A stretch of 7,549 nucleotides of DNA from Bacillota bacterium (GTDB lineage Bacteria > Bacillota > Bacilli > Paenibacillales > Paenibacillaceae): contig JAEZZE010000223.1 in assembly GCA_023418755.1 (NCBI GenBank), positions 1-7,549 on the forward strand, given 5' to 3'. The translations under genes were made by a program, and so were the position numbers. Position 1 is the first letter of the stretch; every line of letters begins with the position of its first letter. Shown in pieces: positions 1 through 6,539 of this stretch. The notes beneath the pieces were generated by a model. It was not told the DNA's origin. It saw nothing but the letters and a program-made list of their open reading frames with translations, and searched no databases.

Positions 1-102
1 AGCTTATTCCAAACAAATTGCCCGAATTCCGACACTTAAGCGCGCCACACGAGCTTATTCCAAACAAATTGCCCGATTTCCGAAACTTAAGCGCACCACG
101 CG
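1..102. repeat. 51-bp tandem repeat, two copies, left end open
   Basis: Two head-to-tail copies of a 51-base unit, at 1-51 and 52-102, differ at four positions (26, 33, 44 and 49 of the unit). The unit starts AGCTTATTCCAAACAAATTG and contains the palindrome CTTAAG. The next unit has decayed: only the opening box is kept, as AGCTTAT at 103 and AGTTTAT at 153, which still preserves a 50-51 base spacing. Because base 1 is exactly a unit start, the array probably continues to the left. The unit is a multiple of three and is open in one forward phase and one reverse phase. It lies downstream of the nif3-like stop codon, and I see no transposase or direct-repeat/spacer pattern of the CRISPR kind. 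The repeat itself is certain; its role is unknown. Confidence 0.9.
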
Positions 103-189
103 AGCTTATACAGCTCCCGTAGCCTCAGCATCGATTATTTACACGTCGCACGAGTTTATCCGCCTCTGAACGCGCCTCGCGCCACCCGC
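103..189. other. Short gene-free stretch behind nif3-like gene
   Basis: This follows the nif3-like stop codon on the minus strand. It holds a degenerate third repeat unit (boxes at 103 and 153), a small inverted repeat GAGCT/AGCTC (102-106 with 112-116) and a GC-rich stretch at 171-183 that could form a short stem. None of these is followed by a T tract on the minus strand, so I cannot point to a terminator for the nif3-like gene. Confidence 0.5.
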
Positions 190-1305
190 CTAACGGAGCC
201 GGAACGGTTCCGTGTCCACCTGGGAGGCGAATACCTCCGTGGCGTAGCCCTTCTCCTTCAGTCGCTCGGACAGCCATGCCGCGACGCTCGGCTTCATGAT
301 CTTCTCGGCGTGATGCCCCGGATCGACGATGGCGATACCCGCCGCCTGCGCATCCTGCGCGGAATGGAAGTCGATGTCGCCTGTCACGAGAACGTCGGCT
401 CCGGCGAAGATCGCATGCCGGATATACCTCGCTCCCGATCCGCCCAGGACGGCCACCTTGCGGATCGGTTTCGCCCCGTCGCCAACGACGCGGACGAAAG
501 GTACGTCCAGCGCCAGCTTGACGCGTTCCGCGAACTGATCCAGCGACTCCGCCTCCGCCAGCTTGCCGACTCTTCCGAGGCCGAAGGAACGGCCTTTCAA
601 ATCGATGCTGTACAGATCGTAGGCGACCTCTTCGTAAGGATGCGCCTTCAGCATCGCGGACACGACTTTTTTGCGAACGCTCATCGGCACGACCGTCTCC
701 AACCGGATCTCCCTCTCCTCGGTCAATTGCCCCTGCTTGCCGATAAAGGGATCGGAGCCTTCCCGGGCCAGAAAAGTGCCGGTCCCTTCGATGTTGAAGC
801 TGCAATGGCTGTAGTTGCCGATCCAGCCGCCGCCCGCGGCGAATATCGCATTGCGAACCTGCTCGTGATGGGATTCCGGCTCGAACACGACCAGCTTGTA
901 AAGCTGGTCGGTATGCACCTCTTCCAGCACGTCGCGCCCGTTCAATCCCAGCGCCCCGGCCATCAAGTCGTTGATGCCGCCCTCCGCCGTATCGAGATTC
1001 GTATGCGAAATATAGACCGCTATATCGTTGCGCAGCAGCTCCGCGGCCAGGGCTCCCGATGGCGTATCCGTGCGCAGATGAGCCAGCGGGCGATAGATGA
1101 CCGCATGATGCGCGATAATAAGCTCGGCGCCCAGCCCGGCCGCCTCCCGCCCCACTTCCGGCGTTACGTCGAGCGTCACGAGCACGCGCTTCACTTCCTT
1201 CGCCGCCGTTCCGACCTGCAAGCCGATCTTGTCGTCCGGCACCGCATAATGCTTCGGAGCGAGCCGCTCCATCAATTGGACGATCGTTTCCCCGCGCGCA
1301 AACAT
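190..1305 (-). CDS. yqfO: Nif3-like dinuclear metal-centre protein (YqfO family)
   Basis: A 371-residue protein of the Nif3/YqfO family (NIF3/DUF34), whose members bind two metal ions and form hexameric rings; the substrate is not established. The first half carries the metal-site motif AHHAVIYRPL (His66-His67) and SHTNLD (His101, Asp105). The last third carries GDIDFHSAQ (309-317) and DPGHHAEK (His331, Glu334), the usual C-terminal ligands. Residues about 134-235 form the inserted PII/CutA-like domain found in the long Bacillus-type members, ending near HPYEEVAYD. The length fits the roughly 370-residue long form. I chose the ATG at 1305 because a strong AAGGAGGTG lies 1311-1319; the frame extends 13 codons further upstream without such a site. 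The start overlaps the end of trmK by 34 bases, which suggests coupled translation. Molecular function is unknown, but family membership is secure. Confidence 0.95.
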   Translation of the reverse strand: MFARGETIVQLMERLAPKHYAVPDDKIGLQVGTAAKEVKRVLVTLDVTPEVGREAAGLGAELIIAHHAVIYRPLAHLRTDTPSGALAAELLRNDIAVYISHTNLDTAEGGINDLMAGALGLNGRDVLEEVHTDQLYKLVVFEPESHHEQVRNAIFAAGGGWIGNYSHCSFNIEGTGTFLAREGSDPFIGKQGQLTEEREIRLETVVPMSVRKKVVSAMLKAHPYEEVAYDLYSIDLKGRSFGLGRVGKLAEAESLDQFAERVKLALDVPFVRVVGDGAKPIRKVAVLGGSGARYIRHAIFAGADVLVTGDIDFHSAQDAQAAGIAIVDPGHHAEKIMKPSVAAWLSERLKEKGYATEVFASQVDTEPFRLR

Positions 1306-2090
1306 GCGAGCACCTCCTTGATTTCCTTGACGTCCTCTTCCCACTCCCGCGCCTTCTCTGCGGCTTCCGGAGCAACGGAGTGCTTAAGCTGCAAAATGAC
1401 CCTTTCCCGCTTGGCGATTTCCTGCTCCCATTTGCGATAAAAGTCCTCGTTCGGACTTCGCAGTAACAGCGGCCCCATCTCGTATAAGAGCGAACGGGAT
1501 ACCCGCTCAAGCGAAGGAGCGAGCAAGCGCTCGTCGTACAACCGGGACTCGATCGCTTGCGCCTCTTCCTCCGAGCGAACGAATCTCGCTCTCATCAGCG
1601 TATAAATGACTCCGTCTTCCTCCAGCAGCAACTCGTCGTCAAGCGCATACCGGTTCTCCGATAGCCAGAGTCTCACCGCATCCTCGGCTACGTGCGGCGA
1701 GAGCACGAGCGTGCTCACGCCTGCCAAGCACTCCCCCGCCTGCTCCAAAATGCGGGTCATCAAGCTCCCGCCCATTCCGGCGATCGCTACCGTATCCGCC
1801 TCGCCCGGCCGCAATACGGCCATTCCGTCACCCAGGCGGACCGATATTTTCTCCTCCAGTCCCGCTTCGGCCACTTGTCTTCTGGCGGCTTCGACCGGAC
1901 CGGCGTTAACATCGCCGGCCACGGCGAAATCGATGATTCCTTCAAGCGCCAAATATACCGGAAGCAGAGCGTGATCGGTCCCGATATCGGCGAAGCGCGC
2001 CCCATGGGGGACGCGGCTCGCCAAAGCCGACAAACGGCGGGACAGCTTCAGCCCTGCTCCCGAGTCCTTGAAATCCTTCGTATCCGTCAT
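1272..2090 (-). CDS. trmK: tRNA (adenine(22)-N1)-methyltransferase TrmK
   Basis: A 272-residue SAM-dependent methyltransferase of the TrmK (YqfN) family, which makes m1A at position 22 of bacterial tRNAs in the cytoplasm. The N-terminal Rossmann domain begins LKLSRRLSALASRVP (14-28), followed by the SAM-binding loop ADIGTDHALLP (34-44), the acidic strand end GDVNAGPVEAAR (59-70), and the family signature IAGMGGSLMTRIL (103-115). Residues about 215-265 are charged and helical, matching the C-terminal coiled coil of the family. At 131-133 the residues are SPH, where I remember QPN being usual in Firmicute members. The ATG at 2090 lies 3 bases after the membrane-protein stop and has no good Shine-Dalgarno of its own, so translation is probably coupled. 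An internal start nearer LKLSRRL is possible, as the first dozen residues look like an extension. Position before nif3-like supports the call. Confidence 0.93.
   Translation of the reverse strand: MTDTKDFKDSGAGLKLSRRLSALASRVPHGARFADIGTDHALLPVYLALEGIIDFAVAGDVNAGPVEAARRQVAEAGLEEKISVRLGDGMAVLRPGEADTVAIAGMGGSLMTRILEQAGECLAGVSTLVLSPHVAEDAVRLWLSENRYALDDELLLEEDGVIYTLMRARFVRSEEEAQAIESRLYDERLLAPSLERVSRSLLYEMGPLLLRSPNEDFYRKWEQEIAKRERVILQLKHSVAPEAAEKAREWEEDVKEIKEVLACLRAGKRSSN
1311..1319 (-). promoter_or_regulatory. Ribosome binding site fixing the nif3-like start
   Basis: On the minus strand this reads AAGGAGGTG, a near-perfect Shine-Dalgarno sequence. The core AGGAGG ends 7 bases before the ATG at 1305. 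It lies inside the trmK coding region and rules against the longer start at 1344. Confidence 0.85.
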
Positions 2091-2093
2091 CCG

Positions 2094-2927
2094 TTACGCA
2101 ACCCATTCCATCCATTGTTTTCGCAGGCGGAACATACCGATGCCCGCGATCAAAATTTTAATCAAAATTTCCGTCTGAATCCACTCCGTGCGAACTCCGT
2201 ACATCGCCGAATAGATCTCCGGCATAAACCACAGAACGAGAGCGGCCGCGAACATGGCCGTTCCGGCCGAAGCAAGCCGAACATGCAAAAACCAGCTTAG
2301 CCACAAGAACAGCAGCGTCGCGGGAAGCCAGAAAATCTGCACCTCGAACACCGATGCGGCCGGAGCATGCTCCGCGAGCAGCAAGGCGTACAGCGCGATC
2401 GTCGCCATCCATCCGAGCCATTGCGGCAATGCCAGCCTGAGCCAGAGGCCGCAGCAGATCCAGGCGACGGCTAGCAGCCCCAGCAACCAGAGCAGAGCAG
2501 ATCCCTCAAAGCCCCATTGCAGCCCGACGATCGTCAGCCCGGACCCGAACAGGAAAACGATTCCCGCGCCTAGCCAGGCGTACCCTCGTGCCGGCCGGCT
2601 TTCCCGCTGCTTGACCCCGACGAAGGCGAGACCTCCGGCAACAAGCAGCGCGATCGCTATTTGCAATAGCAGGGGAAACGCGCTAAAATGAAGTACGATA
2701 ATACAAATCAAGGCAAAAATTCCAGAAGCAAGAAACCATTGCTTGGCGGAAGCCTGACCGATCTTTTTCATCACGGCGCCGGTCACGCCCCGAGGCCGAT
2801 CTTCCAAATCCTCCAAATATATGTTTTGCAGAAAGTCGCAATACTGCTCCGGCAACAGCTTGCTACGGCGCCAAGATTCGATTTCCTTCACGATGAGGTT
2901 TCGTTTCTCTTCCTCATTAGCGGCCAT
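2094..2927 (-). CDS. Multi-pass membrane protein of unknown function
   Basis: A 277-residue protein I do not recognise by name. Residues 1-60 are charged and soluble, with a helical stretch EIESWRRSKLLPEQYCDFLQ (15-34) that resembles the short N-terminal segment of DUF2157-type membrane proteins. About eight hydrophobic segments follow, near residues 64-81, 84-104, 117-137, 143-163, 168-187, 194-215, 218-235 and 249-266, with a basic C-terminal tail (RLRKQ). There is no signal peptide, haem motif (CxxCH), transporter motif or enzyme motif that I can see. A strong GAGGAGG at 2937-2943 supports the ATG at 2927. The stop is 3 bases before trmK, so the two are probably co-translated. It sits between sigA and trmK, where I recall cytochrome c550 cccA in B. 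subtilis, but it shows no resemblance to a cytochrome. The gene is clearly real; the function is open. Confidence 0.85.
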   Translation of the reverse strand: MAANEEEKRNLIVKEIESWRRSKLLPEQYCDFLQNIYLEDLEDRPRGVTGAVMKKIGQASAKQWFLASGIFALICIIVLHFSAFPLLLQIAIALLVAGGLAFVGVKQRESRPARGYAWLGAGIVFLFGSGLTIVGLQWGFEGSALLWLLGLLAVAWICCGLWLRLALPQWLGWMATIALYALLLAEHAPAASVFEVQIFWLPATLLFLWLSWFLHVRLASAGTAMFAAALVLWFMPEIYSAMYGVRTEWIQTEILIKILIAGIGMFRLRKQWMEWVA

Positions 2928-2956
2928 GCCGACGAGCCTCCTCGCACCGTTTGAAC

Positions 2957-2988
2957 AAAAAGACCTTCAACCATTACGGCCAAGGTCT
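2957..2988 (-). terminator. Intrinsic terminator of sigA
   Basis: On the minus strand AGACCTT (2988-2982) pairs with AAGGTCT (2967-2961), a perfect 7-bp stem. Inside, GCC/GGT can add three more pairs around a GTAAT loop. The descending arm runs directly into a T tract (complement of 2961-2957). It begins 16 bases after the sigA stop codon, as expected for the end of the yqxD-dnaG-sigA transcript. The loop region is fairly long, so some read-through into the downstream genes is plausible. Confidence 0.8.
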
Positions 2989-3004
2989 CTGCAACAATTT
3001 GCCT

Positions 3005-4132
3005 TTATTCCAGAAAATCCTTTAATCTCTTGCTGCGGCTAGGGTGACGCAGCTTGCGCAGCGCTTTGGCTTCGATCTGGCGAATCCGCTCGCGGGTAAC
3101 GCCGAACACCTTGCCTACCTCTTCCAGCGTGCGCGTGCGTCCGTCATCCAGTCCGAACCGCAGGCGTAGCACGTTCTCTTCCCTCTCGGTCAGCGTATCC
3201 AGCACGTCTTCGAGCTGCTCCTTAAGCAATTCGTAAGCGGCGGCGTCCGCCGGGGCAAGAGCCTCCTGGTCTTCGATAAAATCGCCCAGATGGGAATCGT
3301 CCTCTTCGCCGATCGGCGTCTCCAGAGATACCGGTTCCTGAGCGATTTTCATAATCTCCCGTACTTTATCGACGCTGAGCTCCATCTGCTCGGCAATTTC
3401 CTCCGGCGTCGGCTCGCGCCCCAATTCTTGAAGCAATTGACGGGATACCCGGATCAGCTTGTTGATCGTTTCCACCATATGGACCGGAATCCGAATCGTT
3501 CTCGCCTGGTCGGCGATCGCCCGGGTAATGGCCTGCCTGATCCACCAGGTCGCATAGGTACTGAACTTGAAGCCTTTGTCGTAATCGAATTTCTCGACGG
3601 CCTTAAGCAGACCCATGTTGCCTTCCTGAATCAAATCCAGGAACAGCATTCCCCGTCCGACGTAACGCTTCGCGATGCTGACGACAAGACGAAGATTGGC
3701 TTCGGCCAATCTCTTCTTCGCTTCCTCGCCGTCCGGACCGCCGATCTCGATCTTTTTCGCGAGCTCGACCTCGTCGTCCGCTCCAAGCAGCGGCACGCGG
3801 CCGATTTCCTTCAAGTACATCCGAACGGGATCGTTGATCTTGATGCCCGGCGGCAGGCTCAGGTCGTCGTCGAAATTGAATTCGTCGCGCTCGTCTTCGT
3901 CGCCCCCGTGGCGTCCAAGATCGTCGTGATCGTTGGATACCTCGATTCCGATATCGGCCAATTGTTCGAAAAACTCGTCGATTTGCTCGGGATCCTGATC
4001 GAACGGAGAAAGCTTTTCCATGATGTCTTTATAGGTCAAGGAAGACTTTTTCTTGCCTTGTTCGATAAGCTGAGCTTTGACCTGTTCCAGTGTCGATTCC
4101 GTCTCCAGTCCGGTGTGTTGATCGTTTGCCAT
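3005..4132 (-). CDS. sigA: Primary RNA polymerase sigma factor SigA (RpoD, sigma-70)
   Basis: A 375-residue housekeeping sigma factor that directs RNA polymerase to standard -35/-10 promoters. Region 1.1 is about residues 13-62, followed by an acidic linker (69-90). Region 1.2 starts at DPVRMYLKEIGRVPLL (101-116). Region 2 covers 141-211 with RLVVSIAKRYVGRGMLFLDL, the -10-melting segment KFSTYATWWIRQAITRAI (189-206) and DQARTIRIPVHM. Region 3 is about 218-297. Region 4 carries the -35-reading helix-turn-helix TLEEVGKVFGVTRERIRQIE (335-354). There is no large non-conserved insert as in proteobacterial RpoD, so the length fits the short Bacillus type. I chose the ATG at 4132 because AGGAGG at 4142-4147 precedes it; the frame runs 62 codons further upstream, but that stretch lies mostly inside dnaG and is not sigma-like. 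It follows dnaG by 32 bases and is backed by a terminator. Confidence 0.98.
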   Translation of the reverse strand: MANDQHTGLETESTLEQVKAQLIEQGKKKSSLTYKDIMEKLSPFDQDPEQIDEFFEQLADIGIEVSNDHDDLGRHGGDEDERDEFNFDDDLSLPPGIKINDPVRMYLKEIGRVPLLGADDEVELAKKIEIGGPDGEEAKKRLAEANLRLVVSIAKRYVGRGMLFLDLIQEGNMGLLKAVEKFDYDKGFKFSTYATWWIRQAITRAIADQARTIRIPVHMVETINKLIRVSRQLLQELGREPTPEEIAEQMELSVDKVREIMKIAQEPVSLETPIGEEDDSHLGDFIEDQEALAPADAAAYELLKEQLEDVLDTLTEREENVLRLRFGLDDGRTRTLEEVGKVFGVTRERIRQIEAKALRKLRHPSRSKRLKDFLE

Positions 4133-4138
4133 TACCGA

Positions 4139-4151
4139 CTCCCTCCTCCCC
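4139..4151 (-). promoter_or_regulatory. Ribosome binding site fixing the SigA start
   Basis: The minus strand reads GGGGAGGAGGGAG, a purine-rich Shine-Dalgarno region in the 32-base gap between dnaG and sigA. It supports initiation at 4132 rather than at the upstream in-frame ATG at 4318 inside dnaG. Confidence 0.8.
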
Positions 4152-4164
4152 GGGAAACCGCGCT

Positions 4165-5988
4165 TTACGACATCTTGCGCTGCTTTTCCAGGGCGATAAT
4201 CTCTATACCCAATTGTAATACCCGCGCTTGATCGCCTTCTCGCGACGCGCGCTTCAATTCCTCGGTCAGGCGCTCGTATTCTCTCTCCATCGAGGCTCGA
4301 CCGATCGTTCGGATGCAATCTTCCAGCTCCCGTTCGCCGAACGGGACGTCTATCATTGCGATTACGCTGGCCAACCGTTCCAGGCGATCGTCTTGCAACG
4401 TCGCGACGAAGCGGCCAACGTCAGGATCATTGTTCTGGGCGTAATAAGAATATAAATAAGCAGCCAAGGCCGCGTGATCCTCCACGTGAAAACGGTCCCC
4501 AAGCTTCTGCTCGACGAGGAGAGCCGTGTCTTGGTCCTGCATCATCCAGGAGAGCAGTTGGCGTTCCGCGTTCACATGCGCAGCTCCCAGCGGCGGTGTC
4601 TTGGAGGTGAGTTGATTTCCATTCCATACATTATTCCACGATCCGGCAGGAATATCCCTTGCGCTTTCCATTTTCTCCCGCTGTCTGTACTCGAGACACT
4701 CCTGCTTCAGCGTATCGAGGGCGACGCCGAATTCCTGGGCCAGCTCTTTCAGCAGAAGCTCCCGCTCCATCGGAGAATTCCGCTTGGCCACAACCCGGAC
4801 GGCGTCGCGCAAATACCTAATCCTTCCATCTTCTTCTAGGAGTATATGGGATTTCCTCAAATATATAAGCTGAAATTTGACCGCTGAAACCGCGCCCTCG
4901 ACGATCTCCCTGACGAACGCTTCCGGCCCGTAAGACGTCACGTATTCGTCTGGATCCATCCGGTTCGGCAGCAGGCTGACGCGAACCCGGAAACCGGCCT
5001 CTTCCAGCAGAGGAATGCTCTTATGCGCGGCGGCTTGTCCGGCGTCGTCGCCGTCGTAGCAGAGCACCGCTTCTTCCGCGAATCTTCTCAGCACGGCCGC
5101 ATGTTCTACGGTCAAAGCGGTTCCCATCGTAGCGACGCCGTTACGGACGCCGGCCGACCAAGCTTTGATCACGTCCATATACCCTTCGAAAAGCACGACC
5201 TGACCGGATTTGCGAATGGCCGACCTGGCCTCGTGAAGACGGTACAGGGTGCGGCTCTTGGCGAACAGCGACGTCTCCGGCGAGTTCAAATACTTGGGCT
5301 GGCCGTCCGAGAGCAGCCGTCCCGCGAACGCGATCGTCTGTCCTCTCGCGTCGTGAATCGGGAACATGATCCGATCCCGGAACCGATCGACGTATTCGTC
5401 CGCCTCCTGCCGTTTGGATAACAGCCCCCCGGCTTCCATCTCCTTTGCCGGATACCCTTTCCTTTCCAGAGCCTGAGTCAACGTGTCCCATCTCGGCGGA
5501 GCGTAGCCGATGCCGAACTGTTCGATCAAGGCATCGCCAAGGCCGCGCGACTGCAGATAGGCTTTGGCGGGCTTTGCCGCCTCCAGGTTCTGGAGAAGAT
5601 AGTGATACAACTTCGCGCTGTAGTCGTGGGCTTCCTGCAGCAGCCGCTTCTCTTTCTGAACGGGAGAAGCTTCTTCGGCATAGCTTGTCCACGTGACGGG
5701 AATGCCGGCCTCTTCGGCCAACTGCTTAACGGCCTCCGGGAATGTCTCCCCTTCCATCTCCATGATGAACTTGATGACGTTGCCGCCCTTCCCGCAGCCG
5801 TAACAATGGAAGATTTGCTTCTCGGGCGTTACCGTAAAGGAAGGCGTCTTCTCGGAATGAAAAGGACAAAGGCCTTTCAAATACTTGCCGTTCTTGGTCA
5901 GATGAACGTATTTGCCCACCGTCTCGGAAATTTCGTGGCGGCGCAGTACCTCGTCGATAACCTCTTGAGGGATCATTCCGTAGCTCAT
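4165..5988 (-). CDS. dnaG: DNA primase DnaG
   Basis: A 607-residue primase that synthesises RNA primers at the replication fork together with the DnaB-type helicase. The N-terminal CHC2 zinc-binding domain has ligands Cys41, His44, Cys62 and Cys65 (CPFH ... HCYGCG). The catalytic core follows, with RFRDRIMFPIHDARG (202-216) and GRLLSDGQPKYLNSPET (223-239). The TOPRIM metal site is complete: Glu268 in LFEGYMDV, Asp312/Asp314 in YDGDDAG, and Asp345/Asp347 in DPDEYV. The C-terminal helicase-interaction domain covers about 470-607 and is less conserved, as usual. The length agrees with Bacillus primases. The ATG at 5988 has AGGTGG at 5994-5999; a GTG at 5997 overlaps that site, and an ATG at 5976 is a weaker alternative. 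It sits 36 bases after yqxD and 32 before sigA, the classic macromolecular-synthesis operon. Confidence 0.98.
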   Translation of the reverse strand: MSYGMIPQEVIDEVLRRHEISETVGKYVHLTKNGKYLKGLCPFHSEKTPSFTVTPEKQIFHCYGCGKGGNVIKFIMEMEGETFPEAVKQLAEEAGIPVTWTSYAEEASPVQKEKRLLQEAHDYSAKLYHYLLQNLEAAKPAKAYLQSRGLGDALIEQFGIGYAPPRWDTLTQALERKGYPAKEMEAGGLLSKRQEADEYVDRFRDRIMFPIHDARGQTIAFAGRLLSDGQPKYLNSPETSLFAKSRTLYRLHEARSAIRKSGQVVLFEGYMDVIKAWSAGVRNGVATMGTALTVEHAAVLRRFAEEAVLCYDGDDAGQAAAHKSIPLLEEAGFRVRVSLLPNRMDPDEYVTSYGPEAFVREIVEGAVSAVKFQLIYLRKSHILLEEDGRIRYLRDAVRVVAKRNSPMERELLLKELAQEFGVALDTLKQECLEYRQREKMESARDIPAGSWNNVWNGNQLTSKTPPLGAAHVNAERQLLSWMMQDQDTALLVEQKLGDRFHVEDHAALAAYLYSYYAQNNDPDVGRFVATLQDDRLERLASVIAMIDVPFGERELEDCIRTIGRASMEREYERLTEELKRASREGDQARVLQLGIEIIALEKQRKMS

Positions 5989-5993
5989 GAAAA

Positions 5994-5999
5994 CCACCT
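5994..5999 (-). promoter_or_regulatory. Ribosome binding site fixing the DnaG start
   Basis: The minus strand reads AGGTGG, separated by 5 bases (TTTTC) from the ATG at 5988. The competing GTG start at 5997 would lie inside this site, which argues for 5988. Confidence 0.6.
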
Positions 6000-6024
6000 G
6001 ATTTCTAACCCATAATACAATTCG

Positions 6025-6495
6025 CTATGTGTCGGGAATCTCCTGCATCCCCCTCAATAGAGCTGTCAGTTTTTGTTGAAACCGGCCGCGATCCTCGTCC
6101 GTAAACGGACTCGGGCCTCTCGTGCGCACGCCTCCCCGCCGCAATTTGGCCGAGAAGTGCCGTTGCTCCAGCAGCCCTTCGATATCCGACTCCCGAACCA
6201 GCTTGCCTCTGGGCGTCAATACGGAGGAGCCTCTGGCCAATCCCAGCGCGGCCAAGCCGTAATCGCCGGTAACGAGAATATCGCCGCGCTTCAGCGCATT
6301 CGCGATGTACAGGTCCGCGGACTGGTTACCCGCGTCCACCGTCACGACTTCGACGGAGGGCTCCGGTTTCAGGACGTGGGCATGGCTGGATACGAGCAGC
6401 GCTGTCGCGCCGCATTGCCTGACGGCCGCGGCGATCTCGGCTTTTACGGGACAGGCGTCGCCGTCCACCACGACCCGACGAGGCGGGACAATCAT
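6025..6495 (-). CDS. yqxD: YaiI/YqxD family (UPF0178, DUF188) protein
   Basis: A 156-residue protein of the YaiI/YqxD family, whose members have a PIN-like fold and may be nucleases; no substrate is established. The family motifs are present in order: VDGDACPVK (10-18, acidic Asp11 and Asp13), VDAGNQSADLYIA (53-65, Asp54 and Asp61), VTGDYGLAALGL (75-86, Asp78), LTPRGKL (93-99), and the tail GGVRTRGPSPFTDEDR (121-136). The acidic residues lie where a PIN-type metal site would be. The frame also opens at three successive GTG codons, the first at 6507. I favour the ATG at 6495, preceded by GGTGGTG, but the Shine-Dalgarno is weak and the start is uncertain by four codons. It is the first gene behind the -10 element at 6534-6539 and precedes dnaG by 36 bases. 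The same neighbour is known in Bacillus. Confidence 0.93.
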   Translation of the reverse strand: MIVPPRRVVVDGDACPVKAEIAAAVRQCGATALLVSSHAHVLKPEPSVEVVTVDAGNQSADLYIANALKRGDILVTGDYGLAALGLARGSSVLTPRGKLVRESDIEGLLEQRHFSAKLRRGGVRTRGPSPFTDEDRGRFQQKLTALLRGMQEIPDT

Positions 6496-6533
6496 CGACA
6501 CCACCACCCGTTTCAGCCAAAGTTTGCCGTAAT

Positions 6534-6539
6534 ATTATA
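6534..6539 (-). promoter_or_regulatory. Probable -10 element for yqxD-dnaG-sigA
   Basis: The minus strand carries a perfect TATAAT, about 38 bases before the yqxD ATG, within the AT-rich GTATATAATATTA. At a 17-base spacing the -35 position reads GGATTT, a poor match; TTGATT is present but only 12 bases away. An A7 tract (complement of 6576-6582) lies where an UP element would be, about 50 bases upstream of the expected start site. The position and the -10 are good, the -35 is weak, so an activator or a non-standard promoter is possible. Confidence 0.5.

Noticed and set aside
1..102. CRISPR array
   Set aside because: The repeat is a continuous 51-bp tandem duplication with no unrelated spacers between copies and no cas genes nearby.
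125..1510. A 461-residue open frame on the minus strand, and a 376-residue one on the plus strand at 310-1440
   Set aside because: Both overlap nif3-like and trmK in other frames. Their translations are Arg/Gly/Ser/His-rich with no family motif, typical of shadow frames in GC-rich coding DNA, while the accepted frames carry clear motifs and ribosome binding sites.
3290..4231. A 313-residue plus-strand open frame opposite sigA
   Set aside because: It is antisense to the highly conserved sigma regions and has no recognisable domain; sigA explains the sequence fully.
4133..4318. N-terminal extension of 62 residues on SigA
   Set aside because: It lies mostly within dnaG in another frame, has no sigma-like sequence, and the strong ribosome binding site at 4139-4151 points to the ATG at 4132.
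5141..5692. A 183-residue minus-strand frame inside dnaG
   Set aside because: It is out of frame within the primase catalytic core and is Arg/Gly/Ser-rich with no motif, so a shadow frame.
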